Below, piece after piece: positions 1 through 4,998 of a DNA stretch of 8,293 nucleotides. Source of the DNA: F1-120-MAGs238 sp964484185 (GTDB taxonomy: Bacteria; Planctomycetota; Phycisphaerae; Phycisphaerales; UBA1924); assembly GCA_964484185.1 (NCBI GenBank), contig CAZAEQ010000080.1, forward strand, positions 1 through 8,293. The letters are read 5' to 3'. A program made the translations under genes and the position numbers. A model generated the notes under the pieces. That model did not search any database. It was not told the origin of the DNA and saw nothing but the letters and a program-made list of their open reading frames with translations. Within the stretch, counting starts at the first letter, position 1. The number at the start of each line of letters is the position of its first letter.

Positions 1-199
1 TCTCGCGATTCCCCGAGGGCCGAATATACGCCTCATGCACCAGGGCCGTCGCCTGCAACGTATGTTCCGACCGCTCCCCATCCATCCGCTGCTTGGCAAT
101 CCAACGAAGCTGCTCATACACCAGCGGCAGCACAGAATCCGCGGCGGCAGCATCGCCATCATTCGCTCGTCGCAGGAGTTCGGTAAGGTCTTCGGGCAT
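1..199 (-). CDS. ECF-type RNA polymerase sigma factor, N-terminal part (runs off the left edge)
   Basis: This is the first 66 codons of a gene that continues beyond the window. The translation begins MPEDLTELLRRANDGD, continues through LVYEQLRWIAKQRMDGER and reaches HTLQATALVHEAYIR. This is the region 2 signature of the ECF sigma-70 subgroup abundant in planctomycetes and acidobacteria, in which an LVY.ELR segment is followed by HTLQPTALVHEAY. Such proteins direct RNA polymerase core to a small promoter set, and in planctomycetes they often sit beside serine/threonine kinase genes; that neighbour cannot be seen here. The ATG at 197-199 is well supported because an in-frame TGA lies only five codons upstream. 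No clear Shine-Dalgarno precedes it. The 14-bp inverted repeat at 227-334 lies directly upstream and may affect the promoter or leader. The family call is strong; the target promoters are unknown. Confidence 0.85.
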   Translation of the reverse strand, partial: MPEDLTELLRRANDGDAAAADSVLPLVYEQLRWIAKQRMDGERSEHTLQATALVHEAYIRPSGNRE

Positions 200-226
200 G
201 GCAGTGCCGAATCATTGGCCTCTAAC

Positions 227-334
227 GTGGCACCGGCTCACAGCCGGTGGTTTGGCAGATCGCGCGAAGGCCCCAAAGCGGGAACGGGAGCGGGGACACC
301 GGCGCCGGGTCCGTCGACCCTGAGCCGGTGCCAC
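227..334. repeat. 14-bp perfect inverted repeat with internal hairpins (REP-like)
   Basis: The arms are GTGGCACCGGCTCA at 227-240 and TGAGCCGGTGCCAC at 321-334, an exact 14-bp match over an 80-nt interval. The left arm can also pair locally: CACCGGCT at 231-238 and AGCCGGTG at 242-249 form an 8-bp stem with a 3-nt loop. Inside the interval there is a self-complementary CCGGCGCCGG at 299-308 and a GGGTC/GACCC hairpin at 307-320. The element therefore has two mutually exclusive folds, local hairpin or long-range stem. It could be a mobile palindromic (REP/BIME-like) element or a leader structure of the sigma factor gene. The pairing is directly visible; the role is inferred. Confidence 0.65.
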
Positions 335-501
335 AACGAGTCGCCTCAGGAGACCCGGTGGATTTCCAACTGGTCTCGCGCTCATAAGGCCCCGAAGCGG
401 GCCAAGAGGCTGTAGCGGCGGGTGTAGCGAGTCCTCGAGCGCAACCCGCCGAAGCCTCACAATGCTCTTCAGCCCCAAAGTGGGCGGCGGACTCTCCTCA
501 C

Positions 502-522
502 TTTCAACCTTTAACTCTCAAC
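502..522. repeat. Three tandem 7-nt units, TTTCAAC type
   Basis: The units TTTCAAC, CTTTAAC and TCTCAAC follow each other without gaps and end exactly at the stop codon of the zinc-ribbon gene (523-525). On the minus strand they are the first 21 nt after that stop, read as GTTGAGA GTTAAAG GTTGAAA. The units are degenerate, so this could be a decaying simple repeat. Confidence 0.5.
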
Positions 523-1014
523 TCACGCCCCGCTCACTTGGCTCGCCCGCCCGCACTCCGGACACGAACTCGATCGAGCCAACCCGATGCGGCTATATCC
601 ACAAGCGGGACACCGCACCAAATCAGACCTGCGTGCAGCGCGACGGACCGCCGCGGCAAGTAGTGAAGCCAGTATCAACACAAACACCCAAAGCGGAATT
701 TCAAGCCCCCAGAACTCCTGGAACGTTCCCAATTTGTACCACTTAAACCACCACTGAAACTCGAACACATCGTTGAGTTCAAATGAAATCATTCCGTCCG
801 GGCTCGCGTTCGCCACCGTGTGGTTCAAGCTCACCTGTCCGTTATCAATAAACCCGAAGTAGAGACCGCTCGGGCTGTGGAAATGAACAATAACCCAAAT
901 ACTTCCGATCCAGACAATCACGGAAAACAAGAAGGCAACACCGATCCAGATCACTGCCTTGTCGCGCAGGACCAGTCGCATTTGCGGCGAAGATGGGAGC
1001 CAACGTTTCAACAT
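523..1014 (-). CDS. Small membrane protein with C-terminal zinc ribbon, function unknown
   Basis: This 163-residue protein has two hydrophobic segments, at about residues 20-44 (VIWIGVAFLFSVIVWIGSIW core) and 104-123 (LEIPLWVFVLILASLLAAA core). Between them is a polar, tryptophan-rich loop probably on the outer face of the membrane. After an arginine-rich stretch that should be cytoplasmic comes a four-cysteine zinc ribbon: CPAC at 135-138 and CPEC at 151-154, with GYSRIGL between. The CPxCGY...GL...CPECG pattern is a hallmark of many uncharacterised planctomycete membrane proteins. The start is supported by GGAAGG at 1024-1029 (minus strand), nine bases before the ATG. A second possible start is Met12. 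The gene is 287 nt downstream of res on the same strand and is probably separate from the restriction operon. No function is known for this architecture. Confidence 0.8.
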   Translation of the reverse strand: MLKRWLPSSPQMRLVLRDKAVIWIGVAFLFSVIVWIGSIWVIVHFHSPSGLYFGFIDNGQVSLNHTVANASPDGMISFELNDVFEFQWWFKWYKLGTFQEFWGLEIPLWVFVLILASLLAAAVRRAARRSDLVRCPACGYSRIGLARSSSCPECGRASQVSGA

Positions 1015-1301
1015 ACATCCCGACCTTCCGATTCCTGACAGCCCCTTGGGCTGATAGTAATGAGCCAGGCGACGAATCCCGCTTCGGGCTCAGTTTACCC
1101 GATGGCGGGGCCACCCTTGGAAAGCTCCTCACCGCCGTCTGCCTCAACGCGGGCAGATTGAATGTCACCACGGTTGAAACGCTGTACGTAGTGCTAGTGG
1201 AAACCGTGGGCAACGAACTCAATACCCATCGGCCCGAAGTGGGCGCAGGCGCTTCTTGACCCAATTCCTAAACTTGGCCGAACCCGCTCCCGACAAAAAC
1301 G
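1015..1301. other. Spacer between res and the zinc-ribbon gene, several short hairpins
   Basis: No recognisable gene lies here; the open frames on both strands match no family I know. Visible structures are a CAGCCC/GGGCTG hairpin with a 3-nt loop at 1039-1053, which sits in the leader of the zinc-ribbon gene, a CCCG-CTT-CGGG hairpin at 1078-1088, an 8-bp inverted repeat CCACGGTT/AACCGTGG at 1168-1209, and a GCCC-GAAGT-GGGC hairpin at 1232-1244. None is followed by a T-tract on the minus strand, so I cannot point to an intrinsic terminator for the restriction operon. The promoter of the zinc-ribbon gene is presumably here; TACTAT on the minus strand near 1054-1059 is a weak -10 candidate. Confidence 0.5.
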
Positions 1302-3986
1302 CTATTCCTTAAACTTCCGGAAACTCGCAAGCACTTCCCCCATGCTCTTTGGCCGGTACTTTTCAAACGACTCACTGTCAACAAAGACGAAATCAAACCT
1401 CCTCGTCCCGCCTTCCTTTGACACATCTTGACACCACTGCCCAAGTCGCTTCAATTTCGGCTCAACATCTACATCCTGCTGCCCCTTGGTCTCAACAACA
1501 ATCACCCGCCCATCCATCAACTTCACTAAGAAATCCGGGTAATAGTTGCTGATATCGCCATCAGCCTTCACATAATCAAGTTTGAAGTTCACCGCCAGAT
1601 AGTTCTTTGAAAACGACTTCACATCCGCGCACTTCTCAAGAAAGCTGGCAAACTCCAACTCAAATGGGCTATCGCCAATCACGCGATTAAAAACACTCTT
1701 CTTGGTCGTCACATAATCCTGATTCTTCGCGACAAACGGCCGCACATCGCGCAGCCTGATCGTCTCCACCAATCGCGCATCGCCCGATTGTTGAACCGTC
1801 AGCGCATTAATCCCCTTCTTCATCGCATTCACCAGCGTCATCGTCACAACTACCTCTGAAAGATTGCGAATCGTGTTCGCATGCTCAAGGTCCACGCTCC
1901 GCCCAAAGAGTTCATGTTCAATAAACGCCTTCACTTTCCCATACAGCACGTCATATCCACTCACCAGCCGCAACTCTTTCATCAGTGTTCGCGCGAAATA
2001 GGCCACCACACTCCGGTAATCCGCGATCCCGCTCGAATCGAGCACCGTCGTGTGCGTAACTTCTCCGTTCACCACGTCCGTGAAAACAATCTCCCTCTGT
2101 TCTTCCTCGCTGAACTCCTTGTACTCCGGCTTCGTATGCCCAAGACTTCTCACATCCAGCTGCGCCAAATTCTTATATTCCCTGTGTGTCCGCGGCGTAA
2201 GCACCGGCAGCTCAATATCCAGTTCGTTCAGATCCTTGTCGGTATTCTCCTTCTCCACCTCAACCACCAGCGGAGCCTTCGGCTGCGTGCCCGCGCCCAT
2301 CGCCTTCCGCTCCAGTGTCACCCCTTCCGCCTTGATCGACTCCACAAATTCCATGAACGCATCCGTCCCGATCACGCTCACATATTCCTCTGTGTCCCCC
2401 GCATACATCTTCCTTAATCCCCGCCCCAGCGTTTGCTCCGGCAGAATGTTGCTTTTCGCCGCATACGCGCGTAAACCCACGATCGTGGTCACGTTTCGCA
2501 CGTCCCAGCCTTCTTTCAGCATCATCACGCTCACAATTACCTTAGCAGGCGATGCAGGATCGTCGATCGAGTTGGCCTGCTTCCGAAGCGCTTCAAGTTC
2601 TTCCTTCGCCTTGCCGCTCCCCGCCTCTGAAATCTCCCCATTCGCCTTAGTGTGAATCACCAGCACCGCGCCCTCATCCGCGAAATCCGGATACTTGCGC
2701 AAAAACTCCGCCACCTCATCGCAGTTCTTCGTGTCATCGGTCATCACAAACAGAACCGCTTTCTTCCCCAGCTTCTGGTGCTCCTCAAACGCTTTGCGCC
2801 ACTCAATCACTCCAAGCTCAATAAAATCTCGATATTTTTCTGTGTACTTAATGCTCTTCTTTTCGTGAAGCTTCGCGCGGCTCGCCGCGTCCGGCAGCAC
2901 CGGATGCTTCACCACATTCTGCGCAATCGCTTCCACCAGCGGATAGTCTGCGATCGTCTGCACAAAAATCGCCCCGTTGTCGTGCTTCGGCGTCGCCGTA
3001 ACATCGATCTGCATGCTCAGTCGATCATCCTTCTGCTTCAACTTGTTGTCAATATCCTGGATGCTCTTAAACCACGCCAGTTTTTCATTGTGAACATGGT
3101 GCGCCTCATCGTTCAGCACCATCAATTCATCAATATCCCGCACGATCAATCCGAGGTCCACTTTGCTGTCCGTCGTCGCGCCCGTCGGCTTAGCCCCCAG
3201 GAAATAGTCCATCGTGTTGTCATCATCCGCGCTCGGAATACTTTCGTTCCCCGCATACACGCGATGGATATTGGTCAGAAAAATGTTCCCCGTCTTCCGC
3301 GTCACTCGCACATCATCCTGCACGTGCAGCGTTAACTGAAAATCCTCCCGCCAGTTTCGCCCATAAAAACCATTGTCAGGAATCACCGGGTCCGCAAAGA
3401 AAATCCGCAGCCCTTGGAAATCCTTGCAAATCCGGTCCAGCACAATAATGTTCGGCGTAATCACCAGAAAATTCCGGCTCAGCGTCGAATCTGCCTCATA
3501 CGTCTTGTGAAAAAAACTCCACGCCAGCGCGAGGCTCAATACCTTCGTCTTCCCCGCCCCCGTCGCCATCTTCACCACAAACCGCCGCCAATCCTCATCA
3601 AACATTCCGCTGCTCACCAGCCCCGTGCTGTCAAATCGCATCAAGTCGTGCTTGTCCTGCACGCCCGCCACATCCGTCAGGTACACAATCGTTTCCATCC
3701 CCTCGCGCTGGGCAAAATAATACTGAAATACTCTGCTCGCGCCCCGCGCCTGCTCAATCAGGTGTTCCTCTTGAAACCACCACTTGAGCAAACTCTTGCT
3801 CGTCTCCGTCGCCCCCACATATCCGCTGTCCCGAAACTCCTTCACCTTTTTTCTCAAAGTCGCCACCAGCGGCGGCATGAGCTGATCCATCCGCCGCTCA
3901 CGCAGCGACTCGTCGCCCGGTATCCACCGCATCGTCGGCTCAAGAATCGCGTGCGGATCAGTCGGAAAATCTTCGTGCAGGGCCAT
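1302..3986 (-). CDS. res: Type III-like restriction endonuclease subunit (SF2 helicase with PD-ExK nuclease)
   Basis: This 894-residue protein has the layout of the restriction subunit of type III restriction-modification enzymes. The ATPase core shows a Walker A motif ATGAGKT at residues 141-147, a DEAH box at 293-296, TATP at 330-333, a KEGWD motif V at 491-495 and a Q..GRG.R motif VI at 518-525. The C-terminus has a PD-(D/E)xK nuclease signature: PD at 817-818, then ETK at 832-834 after 13 residues. Type III Res translocates or diffuses along DNA using ATP and cleaves after meeting a second complex on unmethylated sites; it needs Mod for recognition. The length is slightly below the classical P1/P15 enzymes (about 970). 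All motifs look intact, so the enzyme should be active. Res is the last gene of the operon, 59 nt after dinD, behind a hairpin. Its ribosome binding site is weak (AGAGAGAG region), which may keep expression low. The helicase-nuclease assignment is very firm; the exact type III subclass is less so. Confidence 0.93.
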   Translation of the reverse strand: MALHEDFPTDPHAILEPTMRWIPGDESLRERRMDQLMPPLVATLRKKVKEFRDSGYVGATETSKSLLKWWFQEEHLIEQARGASRVFQYYFAQREGMETIVYLTDVAGVQDKHDLMRFDSTGLVSSGMFDEDWRRFVVKMATGAGKTKVLSLALAWSFFHKTYEADSTLSRNFLVITPNIIVLDRICKDFQGLRIFFADPVIPDNGFYGRNWREDFQLTLHVQDDVRVTRKTGNIFLTNIHRVYAGNESIPSADDDNTMDYFLGAKPTGATTDSKVDLGLIVRDIDELMVLNDEAHHVHNEKLAWFKSIQDIDNKLKQKDDRLSMQIDVTATPKHDNGAIFVQTIADYPLVEAIAQNVVKHPVLPDAASRAKLHEKKSIKYTEKYRDFIELGVIEWRKAFEEHQKLGKKAVLFVMTDDTKNCDEVAEFLRKYPDFADEGAVLVIHTKANGEISEAGSGKAKEELEALRKQANSIDDPASPAKVIVSVMMLKEGWDVRNVTTIVGLRAYAAKSNILPEQTLGRGLRKMYAGDTEEYVSVIGTDAFMEFVESIKAEGVTLERKAMGAGTQPKAPLVVEVEKENTDKDLNELDIELPVLTPRTHREYKNLAQLDVRSLGHTKPEYKEFSEEEQREIVFTDVVNGEVTHTTVLDSSGIADYRSVVAYFARTLMKELRLVSGYDVLYGKVKAFIEHELFGRSVDLEHANTIRNLSEVVVTMTLVNAMKKGINALTVQQSGDARLVETIRLRDVRPFVAKNQDYVTTKKSVFNRVIGDSPFELEFASFLEKCADVKSFSKNYLAVNFKLDYVKADGDISNYYPDFLVKLMDGRVIVVETKGQQDVDVEPKLKRLGQWCQDVSKEGGTRRFDFVFVDSESFEKYRPKSMGEVLASFRKFKE

Positions 3987-4023
3987 CGCTTGCTCTCTCT
4001 GTTATGCCGCGGTCGTTACGTCA

Positions 4024-4047
4024 AAACCCGTCGAATTCAACGGGTTT
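4024..4047 (-). terminator. Hairpin at the dinD stop codon, possible weak terminator or attenuator before res
   Basis: On the minus strand AAACCCGT, an 8-nt TGAATTCG loop and ACGGGTTT form a perfect 8-bp stem. The stop codon of dinD overlaps its first bases. The stem is followed by only a short T-run (the 3' arm and next base give TTTT), so full termination is doubtful. It could reduce read-through into res or protect the upstream mRNA. The pairing is seen; the regulatory role is inferred. Confidence 0.45.
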
Positions 4048-4891
4048 AAGAATTGCCACCGAGCTTCTTCTGCTTCTTCTGCTTTGATTCAAGTTTCTTA
4101 ATGCTCTCCGCCACCGGCAAATCTTCCGGCATCGTGCCGCCAAGTTCCTCAATTGTCTGTCGCACCTTCTTACCAACCTCAAAATGGGTGTTGTTCGCTG
4201 CAGGCTTGCCTTTCACTTTGTCGCGACGGAGTTTCTCTTCGGCTTGCGTTGCGCGAAACAGATTCGCCGCAAGTTCCGTGCTTCCCATGTGGTCCAGAAT
4301 GTGCTGACTCTTGCCCAGCCCCTTCTTATTGTGGATCCCCTGAGCAGTGAGCCCGCCATAGAGGCCCTGATAGCCGTGATTCTGGAAAATGGCGTAATCT
4401 CGGGGATCAACTACACCACAGTCTTTTGCGGCGTCCGCGAGCTGTGCATTGTGCTTCTTAAGCTCGTTTCGCAGAAGGATCCGCCGCTCCTCCTCGATCT
4501 GTTGTTCGCTGAGCTCCTGCTTACGCGTCTGCACAGCGAAGTAGGTCTGGCCGAGCGCGACTATTTCTTTGGCGGGGTCTGCATTCTGAATCACCAGGTA
4601 ACATGCATATCGCGACATCATCGTCGCCTTGACTGGGCGACTGGTATTTTGGCCAAGCCGGATCATTTCGGTGATATCAACGAAATGATCCTCGAGCCTC
4701 TGCCCGCTGTTGAAGCAGGCGGCCTTAGCCTTGTCGATTACCTGCTCAAAGTTGCGATAATCCGAGTACCCAAGCACCTTTGCAAAATCCCGGCTCGACC
4801 ACGATTCCCCGCCAGTGGCACTGGTACGCCTGATTTGCTCAAATGGAGACAATTCTCCGCTACTCCCCTCGCCGCTCAAATCCTCGGTCAT
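4046..4891 (-). CDS. dinD: DinD-family DNA damage-inducible protein D
   Basis: The 281-residue product matches what I recall of E. coli DinD (about 275 residues) along almost its whole length. Landmarks from the start used here are SPFEQIRRT near residue 15, LGYSDYRNF near 40, SRYACYLVIQNADPAKE near 93-109, GQTYFAVQTRKQEL near 114, FQNHGYQGLYGGL at about 169-181, ILDHMGSTELAANLFRATQ near 198-216 and VRQTIEELGGTMPEDLP near 243. The tail is lysine-rich. The N-terminal half resembles BRO-N-type domains. E. coli DinD is SOS-induced and inhibits RecA-mediated strand exchange. No catalytic motif is known, so a regulatory or DNA/RecA-binding role is likely here. A longer in-frame start exists at 4936, but it lacks a ribosome binding site, whereas the ATG at 4891 follows AAGGCGGG and already covers the family N-terminus. 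Lying between mod and res on the same strand, it probably belongs to the restriction operon. I see no LexA-type box. Family call is firm; local role is inferred. Confidence 0.9.
   Translation of the reverse strand: MTEDLSGEGSSGELSPFEQIRRTSATGGESWSSRDFAKVLGYSDYRNFEQVIDKAKAACFNSGQRLEDHFVDITEMIRLGQNTSRPVKATMMSRYACYLVIQNADPAKEIVALGQTYFAVQTRKQELSEQQIEEERRILLRNELKKHNAQLADAAKDCGVVDPRDYAIFQNHGYQGLYGGLTAQGIHNKKGLGKSQHILDHMGSTELAANLFRATQAEEKLRRDKVKGKPAANNTHFEVGKKVRQTIEELGGTMPEDLPVAESIKKLESKQKKQKKLGGNS
4660..4691. repeat. 32-bp dyad inside dinD
   Basis: GGATCATTTCG at 4660-4670 and CGAAATGATCC at 4681-4691 are exact 11-bp reverse complements. The 10 bases between contain a self-complementary TGATATCA, so the whole 32-bp segment is symmetric apart from one mismatched pair. 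The segment encodes DHFVDITEMI, a conserved part of DinD, so protein constraint may explain part of it. Its core closely resembles the hairpin at 4965-4990. Confidence 0.55.
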
Positions 4892-4964
4892 CACACACCC
4901 GCCTTGTCTGAATCCATCGACTTCTCCCTCGGACATCCAAAAGCCGCGTTTTTGACCTCCCAGC

Positions 4965-4990
4965 CCATTTCGGTGGAATCACCGAAATGG
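4965..4990. promoter_or_regulatory. Perfect 11-bp hairpin in the mod-dinD gap
   Basis: CCATTTCGGTG at 4965-4975 and CACCGAAATGG at 4980-4990 pair perfectly around a 4-nt loop. The hairpin begins nine bases after the mod stop codon on the minus strand and is not followed by a T-tract in that direction, so it does not look like an intrinsic terminator. It may be a protein-binding operator, an mRNA processing or stability element, or a translational control element for dinD. It shares 21 of 24 core positions with the dyad at 4664-4687. Confidence 0.6.
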
Positions 4991-4998
4991 CCAGCCGT

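Larger units (their letters stand above)
200..522. other. Non-coding spacer rich in hairpins
   Basis: I see no credible gene between the sigma factor start and the end of the zinc-ribbon gene. The open frames here have no recognisable family and are arginine- and proline-rich, as expected from GC-rich non-coding DNA. The stretch contains the inverted repeat at 227-334, hairpins of the GGCCC...GGG type at 269-284, 388-403 and 471-486, a GAGACC/GGTCTC inverted repeat at 350-377, and a 7-nt tandem repeat at 502-522. Any promoter for the sigma factor should lie in the left part, but I find no convincing -35/-10 pair. Confidence 0.6.

Noticed and set aside
212..478. Minus-strand 88-codon frame downstream of the zinc-ribbon gene
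   Set aside because: It is arginine- and proline-rich without a recognisable motif, and it covers the hairpins and inverted repeat of the spacer.
720..729. GGAACGTTCC palindrome, possible damage-response operator
   Set aside because: It lies inside the zinc-ribbon coding sequence, far from dinD, and is short enough to arise by chance.
845..1264. Overlapping frames on both strands between res and the zinc-ribbon gene
   Set aside because: The minus-strand frame overlaps the supported zinc-ribbon gene in another frame, and the plus-strand frame (993-1259) has no family resemblance; neither has a good ribosome binding site.
1881..4049. Several plus-strand frames of 178-227 codons opposite res
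   Set aside because: All are antisense to an intact helicase-nuclease gene, rich in His/Arg/Leu or Ser/Thr, and carry no domain motifs.
4892..4936. N-terminal extension of dinD to an ATG at 4936
   Set aside because: There is no ribosome binding site before it and the extra 15 residues lie outside the conserved family; it remains possible.
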